This document shows positions 9,709 to 18,648 of a stretch of DNA of 64,000 bases, piece after piece (positions within the stretch are counted from its first letter, which is position 1; every line of letters begins with the position of its first letter). Made by a program: the position numbers and the translations under genes. This DNA comes from Burkholderia sp. Ax-1719 (GTDB taxonomy: Bacteria > Pseudomonadota > Gammaproteobacteria > Burkholderiales > Burkholderiaceae), in contig NZ_VWWJ01000002.1 in NCBI RefSeq assembly GCF_011753055.1, positions 1 through 64,000 on the forward strand, read 5' to 3'. The notes beneath the pieces are model-generated. The model was not told the origin of the DNA and did no database searches. It worked only from the letters and a program-made list of their open reading frames with translations.

Positions 9709-10274
9709 CGCAAACGGCCCTTTGTCTTATCGCGACGGCTGCCCCCAGATCGTGCACAGCCAACCGTCGTCGGGTGATATTGGCGATTCCGCTCTCCCGC
9801 CCTGATCAGGATTGCGCCAACGTTCGGAGTTCGTCGGAGTTTATATGACTCTTATCAAAACCGGCAGATGATTGCTCACCGTTTATTGACATTGCATTGT
9901 CAAGAATGGTTAAAGCCGTGTAGTCAATCGCTTAGCGAGTCGTATCCGCGCAACGCTTTACCTGGTAAGCCTCTCAAGGCAGTTGCACACTCGCTTTCCC
10001 GAATGGACTTTATTGCTTTTGCATACGCAATGTTTGCGAACGCTTGTCCATGCCTTTAGGGATTTGCTATGCATATTGAATGGGATTTCGCAAGCGGCGC
10101 CGATAGGCATAAAGGTAAGCGAACGATAAAACGCATTTAATTCGATATCCGAAATAAATGGGCGCGTGTAAGTAACCGGACAATCGCCAGACTCCACGCG
10201 GGATCCGGCGGGCAAACTGCGCGTGCTCCGGCGTGCGCGTTAAGCTGGCCGCTTCTCTATCGCGGAGTGGCGCA
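9709..10274. promoter_or_regulatory. Divergent promoter region of bcsB and the O-methyltransferase
   Basis: About 565 bases without a convincing gene, clearly richer in A+T than the flanks, especially 9780-10160. It must hold the bcs promoter (minus) and the methyltransferase promoter (plus). A perfect inverted repeat TTGACA-N6-TGTCAA lies at 9886-9903; it could be an operator or simply contain a -35 element. An 85-codon ORF on the minus strand here has no ribosome site or recognisable product and is not called. Confidence 0.5.
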
Positions 10275-10943
10275 ATGAACGAGCAGACCTGGCAGGCAGT
10301 GGACGACTGGTTTTCGGAACGGTTGATCGGCGCGGACGACGCGCTCGACGGTGCGCTGGCGGCGAGCGCGAAGGCGGGCTTGCGCGCCATCAACGTCGCG
10401 CCCAATCAAGGCAAGTTTCTGCATCTGCTGGCGCGCATCCAGGGCGCGCGGCGCATTCTGGAGATCGGCACATTGGGCGGCTATAGCGCGATCTGGCTCG
10501 GGCGCGCGCTGCCCGCGGACGGCGCGCTGGTCTCGCTCGAATTCAGTCCGGAGAACGCCGCGGTGGCGCGCGCCAATATCGCGCGCGCGGGCCTGAGCGA
10601 CAAGGTGACGGTCGTGACCGGCCTCGCGCTGGATTCGCTCGATGCGATGCTGCGCGATGGCACGCCGCCGTTCGATTTCGTCTTCATCGACGCGGACAAG
10701 CGCAGCAATCCGCAGTATCTGGAGCGCGTGCTCAAGCTCGCGCGTCCAGGGACGGTAATCGTGGCCGACAACGTAGTGCGCAGCGGCCGTATCGCCGATC
10801 AAAGCGATCACGACGTCGATGTGGTCGGCCTGCGTGATTACTTCGAGCGCGTGACGGCGGATGAGCGGCTCGACACCACGGCGGTCCAGACGGTGGGCAG
10901 CAAGGGCTGGGACGGCTTCGCGATCACGATCGTGGGCGCTTAG
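10275..10943 (+). CDS. SAM-dependent O-methyltransferase (family 3 / COG4122)
   Basis: A 222-aa cytosolic methyltransferase of the catechol/caffeoyl-CoA O-methyltransferase type. Visible motifs are ILEIGTLGGYSAIWLGRAL (SAM-binding motif I), the acidic LVSLEFSPENAAVA strand end, and FDFVFIDADKRSNPQYLERVL with the metal-binding Asp, then VADNVVRSGRIAD. The ATG at 10275 is chosen because GGAG lies shortly upstream and the upstream 14 codons are not protein-like. The substrate cannot be read from sequence. It is monocistronic and ends at a strong hairpin. Confidence 0.88.
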   Translation: MNEQTWQAVDDWFSERLIGADDALDGALAASAKAGLRAINVAPNQGKFLHLLARIQGARRILEIGTLGGYSAIWLGRALPADGALVSLEFSPENAAVARANIARAGLSDKVTVVTGLALDSLDAMLRDGTPPFDFVFIDADKRSNPQYLERVLKLARPGTVIVADNVVRSGRIADQSDHDVDVVGLRDYFERVTADERLDTTAVQTVGSKGWDGFAITIVGA

Positions 10944-10961
10944 CGGTTGGTAAAAACGAAA

Positions 10962-10990
10962 ACGCCGGTGCGGACACCGGCGTCTTTTTA
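10962..10990. terminator. Bidirectional rho-independent terminator
   Basis: Perfect 9-bp stem ACGCCGGTG / CACCGGCGT with a four-base loop, followed by CTTTTT on the plus strand. On the minus strand the stem is followed by TTTTCGTTTTT. It separates the convergent methyltransferase and TonB-receptor genes. Confidence 0.9.
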
Positions 10991-11025
10991 CTTCGACGGG
11001 CTTCGACTGGCCTCGATCAGGCAGA

Positions 11026-13269
11026 TCAGAAGTCCGTCGTCATCGAGAACAGCACCGTGCGCGGTGCGCCCATCGTCAGATAGCCGCCAGTCGCCGAACT
11101 CCAGTAGGCCTTGTTGGTGAGGTTGAACACGTCGGCGCGGAAGGTCGTGTCGCGGCCAAAGAGGTTCGTCTTGTAGCGCGCGCCCAAATCGACCGTATCC
11201 CATGCCTTGATCGACAGCGTGTTGGTGGCGTTCAGGTATTGCGGCCCGGTGTGCGTATAGCGCGCCGAGAGCGTCAGGCCCTGGACCCACGGCAGATCGT
11301 ATTCCGCGCCGAGGTTGAACATGAAGCTGGGCACACCGATCGGATGATTGCCGTCGGTCGAGCCGGTATCCAGTTGCACCGCGTTGATGTAGGTCGCGCC
11401 CGCGATCAGGCGCACGCCCTTATAGACCTCGCCGAACACCGACGCCTCCACGCCGCGATGGCGCTCGTTGCCATCGGCGACGAAGTAGCCCGCGCTATTG
11501 GTATAGCTCTGCGGCTTTTCCAGCTGATACAGCGCCAGTTGCGCGCCGTACTTGCCGGTGTCGTACTTCACGCCCACTTCATATTGCTTCGTGCGCTGCG
11601 GCGCGAGCAGCGCGCCGTAGTTCTTCGCACTGGTCGGTGCCTGGTCGCCCGCCGAGAGCGATTCGCTGCGGTTCGCGTAGAACGCGAGGTTGTCGGTCGG
11701 CTTGAACACGAGGCCGAACAGCGGCGTGGTGATCGAGTCGTTGTAGGCCTCAGTCTGCTTGAGCGTCGACGACGAATACGCGTTCGACAAGATCTCCTGG
11801 TGACGCACGCCTACCGTGAACAGCACGCGGTCGTGGAAGAAGCCGAGCGTATCCGACGCCGCCACGCTGCGCATCAGGTTCAGCGCGGTGGTGGGCGGGT
11901 TGCCGTCGAGGCCCTGCGAGTAGTACTTCGCGGCCGGCGAGGACACTTGCGGCGTGTTGTAGAGATCGGTGTTGAAGCTGCCCGACAGATTCCACGCCGA
12001 CTGCGTATTCACGCGCACAATCGACGCGCCGGCCGTCACGAAGTGGCTGACCGGGCCGGTGTTGAAGTGGCCGCGCACGCCCGCTTCCGCCGAGGTCGCG
12101 TCTTCCTTGCGCGGCACGTACATGCGCGTGGCGGTGGTGAGCGCCGGATTCGTGTAGTACGGCGACGAATACTGGCCCGACTCGGTGCTATGGCGCACGC
12201 CGCCTGCCACGTAAGCGGTCCAGCCCGGCACGAAATCGTATTCGGCGCGCAGGATGCCGACCGTGTCTTCGGTCTGGCTCGACGACCAGGTCTGGCCGTA
12301 GTTGTAGGTCGCCGAAGGCAGCGCCGGGATGGTCGTGCCCGAGACGAATACCGAAGGCCGCCCATCGCCCACGTGCTGGCGCTGATAGAGCAGGTCGCCT
12401 TCGAGACGCAGCTTGTCGCCGCGCCAGTCGAGCGCCACGGCGGTCTGGTTGTTGCGGCGGTGTTCGCCGTCGATGCTCGTTTCGCCGTCGCGGTTGGCCT
12501 GGTTCACGCGAATGCCGAACTGATCCTTGTCGCCGAAGCGGCGGCCCACATCGATATGCGTGCCGAACTCGCCCGAGCCGCTGCCTTCGAGGGTGACTTC
12601 GGTGAGCGGTTTGTCGTCGGCGCGCTTGAGCTGCAGGTTCACGCTGCCGCCAATCGAGCTGCCGCTCGGCGCTGCGCCGTTCAGGAAGGCGCTCGCGCCC
12701 TTGAACACATCGACGCGCTCGATGGCGGGCGTTTCCACCATCTGGCGCGGCGTGATGCCGTAAAGACCGTTGAGGGAGACGTCGTCGCTGTCGAGCGCGA
12801 AGCCGCGAATGACGTACACCTCCTGGAAGTTGCCGTAGCCATTGGTCGTGCGCACGGCGGGGTCGTTTTTCAGCACGTCGGCGATGGTGCGGGCCTGCTT
12901 GTCGGCAATGGCCTTCGCGGTGTAGGTCGTCATGCTGAACGGCACATCGACGTTCTTCTGCTGGCCCAGCACGCCGAAGTTGCCGCCGCGCGCTACCTGG
13001 CCGCCGCCGAAGGTCGGCGCGAGATCGCCGGGCAGGGCGTCTTTGGCGGCCTGCACCTTGACGGTGGGGAGCGTGGCGTTGGCGCTGTCAGCGCCGCTCG
13101 TCTGGGCGAAGGCGGTTGTGGGCAGCGCGAACGCCAGGGCGACTGCGGCGAGCATGGCGCGACGGCTGGCGGGCAGAACAGGGCGGGCAGTTGGACGCGA
13201 GGAAGCGGAGGCAGAAACAGACAGCGCGGCCGCATTAAGGCGCGGCGAACGACGACGGGTGACAGACAT
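11026..13269 (-). CDS. TonB-dependent siderophore receptor
   Basis: Outer-membrane receptor of 747 aa for a ferric siderophore. It has an extended N-terminus then a signal peptide (AMLAAVALAFALPTTAFA), the TonB-box-like segment LPTVKVQA, a plug domain (DVLKNDPAVRTTNGYGNFQEVYVIRGF, then IERVDVFKGASAFLNG) and a 22-strand barrel ending in the typical FSMTTDF with terminal Phe. The plug begins soon after the TonB box, so it lacks the N-terminal signalling (STN) domain. No FecI/FecR pair is next to it, in line with simple Fur control: a Fur box lies about 140 bases upstream. The ligand is unknown. Confidence 0.92.
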   Translation of the reverse strand: MSVTRRRSPRLNAAALSVSASASSRPTARPVLPASRRAMLAAVALAFALPTTAFAQTSGADSANATLPTVKVQAAKDALPGDLAPTFGGGQVARGGNFGVLGQQKNVDVPFSMTTYTAKAIADKQARTIADVLKNDPAVRTTNGYGNFQEVYVIRGFALDSDDVSLNGLYGITPRQMVETPAIERVDVFKGASAFLNGAAPSGSSIGGSVNLQLKRADDKPLTEVTLEGSGSGEFGTHIDVGRRFGDKDQFGIRVNQANRDGETSIDGEHRRNNQTAVALDWRGDKLRLEGDLLYQRQHVGDGRPSVFVSGTTIPALPSATYNYGQTWSSSQTEDTVGILRAEYDFVPGWTAYVAGGVRHSTESGQYSSPYYTNPALTTATRMYVPRKEDATSAEAGVRGHFNTGPVSHFVTAGASIVRVNTQSAWNLSGSFNTDLYNTPQVSSPAAKYYSQGLDGNPPTTALNLMRSVAASDTLGFFHDRVLFTVGVRHQEILSNAYSSSTLKQTEAYNDSITTPLFGLVFKPTDNLAFYANRSESLSAGDQAPTSAKNYGALLAPQRTKQYEVGVKYDTGKYGAQLALYQLEKPQSYTNSAGYFVADGNERHRGVEASVFGEVYKGVRLIAGATYINAVQLDTGSTDGNHPIGVPSFMFNLGAEYDLPWVQGLTLSARYTHTGPQYLNATNTLSIKAWDTVDLGARYKTNLFGRDTTFRADVFNLTNKAYWSSATGGYLTMGAPRTVLFSMTTDF

Positions 13270-13730
13270 AAATAGGTTCGAAGCGTATGGTCTTCTAGCC
13301 GCATCGCGAGACTGATGGCTCGTCGGCGGACATATCGTTTTTGGATTGCGCGGGCATCGCGACGATGACCGGCAGGCGGATTCTCAAAGGTATGCGGATT
13401 GTATATGCGAATGAGAACGATTGTCATTAGCACTTAAGATGTCAATCGACCTATTCGGCGTTTACGCAACACTTTCAACGAGCGCGCGCGGATCGGGCCT
13501 GCCCGAATGCGCAAGGCGAGGAGCGCCAGGTTCGTTGCGTCCGCAACATTGCGCTGTCCAGATCGAGTGCCGAACCGCATTCCGACCCCCGCCGGGATGG
13601 GCGTCGGCAACCTGCGGTAAACCCTCGACATAAACAATTTCGATAGCTTTGGACGGCAGTTTCGGTACGCCGCCCGCGAGGCCCAAACCTACAATGGCGC
13701 ATCGTGATGACGAAGTTGGGTGAACCGGAA
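13270..13730. other. Divergent intergenic region, receptor / galB
   Basis: About 460 bases between the siderophore receptor and galB. Apart from the Fur box I see no protein-like frame; the short ORFs are Arg/Ala-rich antisense noise. The galB-side promoter must lie roughly at 13600-13700. Confidence 0.5.
13410..13428. promoter_or_regulatory. Fur box
   Basis: AATGAGAACGATTGTCATT is a close match to the 19-bp Fur consensus (GATAATGATAATCATTATC) read on either strand. It lies upstream of the TonB-dependent receptor on the minus strand, which predicts iron repression of that gene. Confidence 0.75.
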
Positions 13731-14462
13731 ATGACTGAAAAATCGATGCTCGTGGTGAGCGCGCATAGCGCGGATTTCGTTTGGCGCGCGGGTGGTGCAA
13801 TCGCGCTGCACAAGAAGAACGGCTACCGCGTGAAGGTGGTGTGCCTCTCGTTCGGCGAGCGCGGCGAATCCGCCAAGCTGTGGCGCAAGGGCGCCGACAT
13901 GACGCTCGATAAGGTCAAGGCCGCGCGCCGCGAGGAAGCGCTGGCCGCCGCCGAGATCCTGGGCGCGGAAGTCGACTTCTTCGATCTGGGCGACTATCCG
14001 CTGCGCGTGTCCGACGAAGCGCTGCTGCGCCTCGTGGACGTCTACCGCGACGTGCAGCCCGCTTTCGTGCTGAGCCATTCGCCGAAAGACCCGTACAACT
14101 TCGATCACCCGCTGGCGATGCACGTGGCGCAGGAAGCGCGCATCATCGCCCAGGCCGAAGGTCACAATCCGGGGCAGAAGATCGTCGGCGCGCCGCCGGT
14201 CTACGCGTTCGAGCCGCACCAGACCGAGCAGTGCGAGTGGACGCCGAACACCTTCCTCGACATCACCGAAGTGTGGGACACCAAGCGCCGCGCAATCGAA
14301 TGCATGGCCGGTCAGGAACACCTTTGGGAGTACTACACGCGCGTCGCGCTGCAACGCGGCGTGCAGGCCAAGCGCAACATCGGCATCACCGCGAAGCGAG
14401 ACATTCAATACGCCGAAGGCTATATGCGCCTGACTCCGGCTGTGACGGGAGACCTGGCATGA
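13731..14462 (+). CDS. galB: 4-oxalomesaconate hydratase GalB (PIG-L family)
   Basis: GalB hydrates 4-oxalomesaconate to 4-carboxy-4-hydroxy-2-oxoadipate in the gallate pathway. The 243-aa protein belongs to the LmbE/PIG-L deacetylase fold. Near the N-terminus it carries [18 protein letters not shown], the form of the zinc-binding AHxDD motif typical of GalB (Ser-Ala in place of Pro-Asp), and later [20 protein letters not shown] at 13731 (MTEKSM) is preferred to ATG at 13707 and GTG at 13704 because it gives the family N-terminus. It overlaps galC by ATGA, so the two are coupled. The family is unrelated to LigJ hydratases. Confidence 0.88.
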   Translation: MTEKSMLVVSAHSADFVWRAGGAIALHKKNGYRVKVVCLSFGERGESAKLWRKGADMTLDKVKAARREEALAAAEILGAEVDFFDLGDYPLRVSDEALLRLVDVYRDVQPAFVLSHSPKDPYNFDHPLAMHVAQEARIIAQAEGHNPGQKIVGAPPVYAFEPHQTEQCEWTPNTFLDITEVWDTKRRAIECMAGQEHLWEYYTRVALQRGVQAKRNIGITAKRDIQYAEGYMRLTPAVTGDLA

Positions 14463-15154
14463 AGCGCGGCGTCGTCGTAACCGATATTCCGCGCGCCGAC
14501 GCGAGCGACCTGGCGATCCTGCAAGCTGCCGGCTCCGCCACGGTGCACGAAGCGCAGGCGCGTCTGGGCCTGCTGGCCACCTACATGCGCCCGATCTATT
14601 CCGGCGCGGCGATTGCCGGTTCGGCGGTCACGGTGCTGATGCCGCCGTCCGACAACTGGATGCTGCATGTGGCCGTCGAACAATGCCGCCCCGGCGACAT
14701 CGTGGTGGCCGCACCGACTTCGCCCTGCGAGGACGGCTATTTCGGCGATTTGCTCGCTACGTCGATGAAGGCGCGCGGCGTGCTGGGCCTGATCATCGAT
14801 GCGGGTGTGCGCGATGTGCGCACGCTCAAGGAAATGAACTTCCCGGTGTGGTCGAAGGCGGTCTCGGCGCAAGGCACCGTGAAGGAAACGCTCGGCTCGG
14901 TCAACGTGCCGTTGGTGTGCGCGCAGCAGATCGTGCACGCAGGCGACGTGATCGTCGCCGACGATGACGGCGTGGTGGTCGTGCCGCTCGCGAGCGTGCC
15001 GAAGGTGGTCGAAGCCACCCAGGCGCGTATCGCCAAGGAAGAGAAGACGCGCGCCGTGCTGGCGGGCGGCACGCTCGGCCTCGACTATTACGCTATGCGC
15101 GAACGCCTCGCGGAAAAGGGCCTGCGCTACGTGCAGTCCGCTGCGGATCTCTGA
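14459..15154 (+). CDS. galC: 4-carboxy-4-hydroxy-2-oxoadipate aldolase
   Basis: Class II HMG/CHA aldolase (GalC/LigK, RraA-like fold) that splits 4-carboxy-4-hydroxy-2-oxoadipate into pyruvate and oxaloacetate. The 231-aa protein shows the family signatures [30 protein letters not shown] and [11 protein letters not shown]. Arg118 and Asp119 in the latter correspond to the substrate- and metal-binding pair of the family. The ATG overlaps the galB stop and decides the start; a longer upstream frame is inside galB. A 14-base gap leads to galD. Confidence 0.93.
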   Translation: MKRGVVVTDIPRADASDLAILQAAGSATVHEAQARLGLLATYMRPIYSGAAIAGSAVTVLMPPSDNWMLHVAVEQCRPGDIVVAAPTSPCEDGYFGDLLATSMKARGVLGLIIDAGVRDVRTLKEMNFPVWSKAVSAQGTVKETLGSVNVPLVCAQQIVHAGDVIVADDDGVVVVPLASVPKVVEATQARIAKEEKTRAVLAGGTLGLDYYAMRERLAEKGLRYVQSAADL

Positions 15155-15168
15155 GCGGAGGCTGGCCG

Positions 15169-16305
15169 GTGTCGACTTCGAACCATGACGCGAGCGCGCG
15201 TGCGCAGACACAGACCCGTTTGCGCTGCATGCTGATGCGCGGCGGCACGTCGAAAGGCGCGTATTTTCTCGCCGCCGATCTGCCCGCCGATCCGGTGCTG
15301 CGCGACCGCGTGCTGCTCGCGGTGATGGGCTCGCCCGATCCGCGCCAGATCGATGGCATTGGCGGCGCGGACCCGCTCACCAGCAAGGTGGCGATCGTCT
15401 CGCCATCGACGCGTGACGATGCCGAAGTCGACTATCTGTTCGCGCAGGTCGTGGTGAACGAGGCGCGCGTGGACTACGGCCAGAATTGCGGCAATCTGCT
15501 GGCGGGCGTCGGGCCGTTCGCCATCGAGCGCGGTCTGGTGGACGCGCGCGACGGCGTGACGCCCGTGTCGATCCACATGGTCAACACCGGCCAGATCGCC
15601 GTGGCGAATGTGCCGACGCCCGCGCGCATCGTGCAATACGAAGGCGATGCGCGCATCGACGGCGTGCCGGGCACGGCGGCGGCGATTCCGCTGGCGTTTC
15701 GCGATACCGCGGGCTCGACCTGCGGCGCCTTGCTGCCGACCGGCAATCCGAAGGACACGGTGCAAGGCATCGACGTCACCTGTATCGACAACGGCATGCC
15801 GCTCGTGCTGATGCGCGCGCAGGATCTGGGCCGCACGGGCTACGAGACGCGCGAGCAACTGGACGCCGACGCCGACCTGAAAGCGCGTATCGAAGCGATT
15901 CGCCTGGAAATCGGCCCGCGCATGAATCTGGGCGATGTGCGCGAGCGCACCGTGCCGAAGATGTGTCTGGTCGCCGCGCCGCGCGACGGCGGCACGATCA
16001 GCACGCGCAGCTTTATTCCGCACCGTTGCCACGCGTCGATTGGCGTGCTGGGCGCGGTCAGCGTGGCGAGTGCGGCGGCGCTGCCGGGAACGGTGTGCGA
16101 AGGTCTTGCGGCGTTTGAAGCGAGCGCGCAAGCAAGCGCTACCGAACGTGTCGTTGTCGAGCATCCGACCGGTGAATTCACCGTCGAACTGACGCTCGCG
16201 CGCCATGACGGAAAGGTCGAGATCACCGGTGCGGCGCTGTTGCGTACCGCTCGCTGGTTGTTCGACGGCGTGGTTGCGATCCCGCCGTCGGTCTGGACGA
16301 AGTAA
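15169..16305 (+). CDS. galD: 4-oxalomesaconate tautomerase GalD (PrpF family)
   Basis: GalD interconverts keto and enol 4-oxalomesaconate, the product of gallate ring cleavage. The 378-aa protein has the PrpF-like (DapF fold) start RCMLMRGGTSKGAYFLAADL and the motif VDYGQNCGNLLAGVGPFAIE with the family's conserved Cys. The start is GTG at 15169, supported by GGAGG seven to eight bases upstream. It closes the galBCD operon and runs toward the LysR gene on the other strand, leaving 20 bases between them. Confidence 0.88.
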   Translation: MSTSNHDASARAQTQTRLRCMLMRGGTSKGAYFLAADLPADPVLRDRVLLAVMGSPDPRQIDGIGGADPLTSKVAIVSPSTRDDAEVDYLFAQVVVNEARVDYGQNCGNLLAGVGPFAIERGLVDARDGVTPVSIHMVNTGQIAVANVPTPARIVQYEGDARIDGVPGTAAAIPLAFRDTAGSTCGALLPTGNPKDTVQGIDVTCIDNGMPLVLMRAQDLGRTGYETREQLDADADLKARIEAIRLEIGPRMNLGDVRERTVPKMCLVAAPRDGGTISTRSFIPHRCHASIGVLGAVSVASAAALPGTVCEGLAAFEASAQASATERVVVEHPTGEFTVELTLARHDGKVEITGAALLRTARWLFDGVVAIPPSVWTK

Positions 16306-16325
16306 CGCGCCTCCTGCGGCGCGCT

Positions 16326-17615
16326 TCAAGGCATCGGTGAGCGCGCCGCCTGGCTGCCCAGGCGGCCTTCCACCACCCGCACCGCCGGTGCGGCGTCCGC
16401 CACCGCCAGCCTGATCGCGTCGATCAACGCACGTGCGCCGGGCGACGGCGCGCTATCGGCGCGCATCGTCAGGCCGATCTCGCGCCGCGTGTTGTGCAGC
16501 GGCACATCCAGCACCACCAGTTCTCCCGCGGCGATTTCATAGTGCAACTGCTGCGCCGAGAGCGCGGCGATCATGTCCGTGCCCATCAGCAGGCCGCGTA
16601 TCACTGCGAGGTCGGCGGTCTCGACGGTCGGCATGGGCGGCTTCAGTTTGAGGCGCTTGAACTGCGCCTCGAATAGCCCGCGCGCAGGCGAATGCAGGCG
16701 CGAGACGATCCATTGCGCGTTACGCAGATCGCCCACATTCAGCCCGGTTTTCTGCGCGAGCGGATGATCGCGCCGCGCGAGCACGACCATGTCTTCGGCC
16801 ATCAGGCGCTCATTGGCGAGGCCACTGGCCGCATCGTTTTCACGCAGCGCGCCGAGTACGAAATCGACGTCGCCCGCGCGCAAACCTGCCACCAGCAATT
16901 CATAGGCGCTTTCGTCCGTCACCACGCGCACGCCGGGATGCTGCGCGCTCAGACGCGCGATGGCGGCCGGCAGGATCAGCGTGCGGCCGAGCGGCAGCGC
17001 GCCCACTGTGACCGCGCCCTGGATATTGCCGTGCAACGCGGCGATATCGTCGGGCACGTGGCGCAGTTCGTTGAGCGCGCGGCGCACGTGCAGCAGGAAC
17101 GTTTCGCCTTCCTCGCTCAGTTGCACGCCGCGCGGGCTGCGGTGGAACAGCGTGATGCCCGAGCCGCTTTCGAGCACGCGCATCGCGCTGCTCACCGCGG
17201 GCTGGCTGATGCCGAACGCACTCGCGGTGCTGGGCATATGCCGATGACGGGCCAGCGCCACAAACAGTTGCAGCCGCCGCGTATTGAGCAGCCACGCGGG
17301 CAGCGCGCCTTCGGCGAGCGCACGGCGGCGCGTCTGGCGCGCCGCGCACCACTGCGCGAGCGCTTCGAGTTCGGAAAAGATGCGCGCACAACGATCCAGC
17401 ACGACGCGGCCCACGGCCGTCGGCAACATGCCCGAGGGCTTGCGCTCGAATAGCGGCTCGCCCAGCGCGGTTTCGAGTTCCTGCACCGAGCGCGTGACAG
17501 CCGATTGCGCGCGATAAAGCGCGGCTGCGGCGCGCGTGGCGCTGCCCGTATCGGCGACCAGACGGAATGCGCGCAGGTGCGCGAGATTGAGCAGATCGGC
17601 AGGATTGGTACTCAT
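16326..17615 (-). CDS. LysR-type regulator with two N-terminal HTH domains
   Basis: A 429-aa regulator, about 120 aa longer than a normal LysR protein. Residues 11-68 (LAHLRAFRLVADTGSATRAA, then a full recognition helix and PLFERKPSGMLPT wing) and residues 112-170 (RRLQLFVALARHRHMPSTAS, then LFHRSPRGVQLSEEG) are both complete LysR winged-helix domains. A single substrate-binding domain follows (about 195-405). The start overlaps the stop of the upstream gntR gene by ATGA, so both regulators are made together. Position between galBCD and ligBA suggests it controls the aromatic pathway, with a pathway intermediate as likely inducer (inference). Confidence 0.87.
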   Translation of the reverse strand: MSTNPADLLNLAHLRAFRLVADTGSATRAAAALYRAQSAVTRSVQELETALGEPLFERKPSGMLPTAVGRVVLDRCARIFSELEALAQWCAARQTRRRALAEGALPAWLLNTRRLQLFVALARHRHMPSTASAFGISQPAVSSAMRVLESGSGITLFHRSPRGVQLSEEGETFLLHVRRALNELRHVPDDIAALHGNIQGAVTVGALPLGRTLILPAAIARLSAQHPGVRVVTDESAYELLVAGLRAGDVDFVLGALRENDAASGLANERLMAEDMVVLARRDHPLAQKTGLNVGDLRNAQWIVSRLHSPARGLFEAQFKRLKLKPPMPTVETADLAVIRGLLMGTDMIAALSAQQLHYEIAAGELVVLDVPLHNTRREIGLTMRADSAPSPGARALIDAIRLAVADAAPAVRVVEGRLGSQAARSPMP

Positions 17616-18319
17616 GCGGCCCCCGCGATCAGATGCAGATGCTCGACCGAGAGATTCAGGCTCTCCTTCGAAATATGCGTGTGCTCTTTCATGAGCGCCT
17701 CCACGCGCGCACCTTCGCCCTTGAGCAGCGCGCCGACGATGGCGTGATGCTGGCGGTGCGCGTAGGCGAGCATCATGTATTGCTGCTGGCGCGCGGCGTC
17801 GTCGAATACCACCGTGGCCGGAGAGACGAACGGAATCTTGTCGTTGAGCCCCAGCGCCGCGCTGACCGCGTGGTTCTGCGCGGCGTCGACGATAAGCGCG
17901 TGAAAGCGGCCGTTCATATCGGCGTAGTGCGCTTCGGCATCGCCGCCGAGCGCGTCGGCGCCCGCCTGGAAAATCGCATCGCCTTCGCGCAGACAGTCCT
18001 GCAAGGCGCGCGCGAGCGCTGGGCTCACGCCGCGTTCGGCCACGCTGCGCGCGGCCAGGCCTTCGAGCACACCGCGCACGTCGATGGCATTGAGCACGTC
18101 GGTCACGCTGAAACGGCGCACGATATAACCCCGCGCGCCTGAGCGCTCGACGAGCCCTTCGGTCGCCAGCACGCTCAGCGCGTAACGCAGCGGCGTGCGC
18201 GAAATGCCGAGTCGTTCGGCGACCTGCGCTTCGACGAGCCGCTGGCCCGGCGCAAGCTCGCCCGAAAGGATGCGCGTGCGCAGCGCCTGCACGATGGTTT
18301 GCTGGGTGGTCTCGTTCAT
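17612..18319 (-). CDS. GntR/FCD-family regulator
   Basis: A 235-aa transcription regulator: an N-terminal GntR winged helix (residues 5-70, ILSGELAPGQRLVEAQVAERLGIS-type motif) and a C-terminal FCD ligand domain with the metal-binding pattern around NGRFHALIVDAAQN and HRQHHAIVGALL. Proteins of this group usually repress sugar-acid or aromatic-acid catabolic genes. It is transcribed away from ligB, from which it is separated by about 330 bases, and is coupled to the double-HTH LysR gene. Two different regulators in one unit suggests layered control of the cluster. Confidence 0.9.
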   Translation of the reverse strand: MNETTQQTIVQALRTRILSGELAPGQRLVEAQVAERLGISRTPLRYALSVLATEGLVERSGARGYIVRRFSVTDVLNAIDVRGVLEGLAARSVAERGVSPALARALQDCLREGDAIFQAGADALGGDAEAHYADMNGRFHALIVDAAQNHAVSAALGLNDKIPFVSPATVVFDDAARQQQYMMLAYAHRQHHAIVGALLKGEGARVEALMKEHTHISKESLNLSVEHLHLIAGAA

Positions 18320-18648
18320 GTCGATGTCCCGCCAGGCGGCGCATGGGCGGCCTTGCGAGTTCGTTCTTTTGCTATCTGTTTCGTTTATGGAGGTGTTGCG
18401 GCGCGTATGCGCGACAGATGACGCGCGACGTGATTCAGGATACCAAAAACCGTTATGGCGCGCGGGTTTCCCGGCAGGCCGGAGGGCGCAGAAACGCCCA
18501 ATAGCGCATTTATTACGGACTCAAACGCGAAAACAGTGGTTAACCCTTACTTACGGCGCAAAGCGCCATTCTGTAATTTCGTATCCCAAGAGGTCGGCGG
18601 CCGTCAGAGTGCGGTGCGACCCCACGGTAATCGGAAGAGGTGAGAAGC
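18320..18648. promoter_or_regulatory. Divergent promoter region gntR / ligB
   Basis: About 330 bases with no convincing ORF. It should contain the promoters for the regulators (minus) and for ligBA (plus). Two similar elements in opposite orientation, GGATACC near 18438 and GTATCCC near 18582, resemble half sites of FCD-type GntR operators, but the match is loose. A short GGCGC-AAA-GCGCC hairpin also lies near 18560. Confidence 0.35.

Noticed and set aside
9958..10215. 85-codon minus-strand ORF in the bcs upstream region
   Set aside because: No ribosome site, no hydrophobic or domain pattern, and it lies in A+T-rich promoter DNA.
16306..16325. Terminator between galD and the LysR gene
   Set aside because: Only short GCGC complementarity without a T-run; not convincing.
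17616..18344. LysR frame extended into the gntR gene
   Set aside because: The extra 240 residues are the wrong frame of gntR; the ATG at 17615 overlaps the gntR stop and gives the first HTH.
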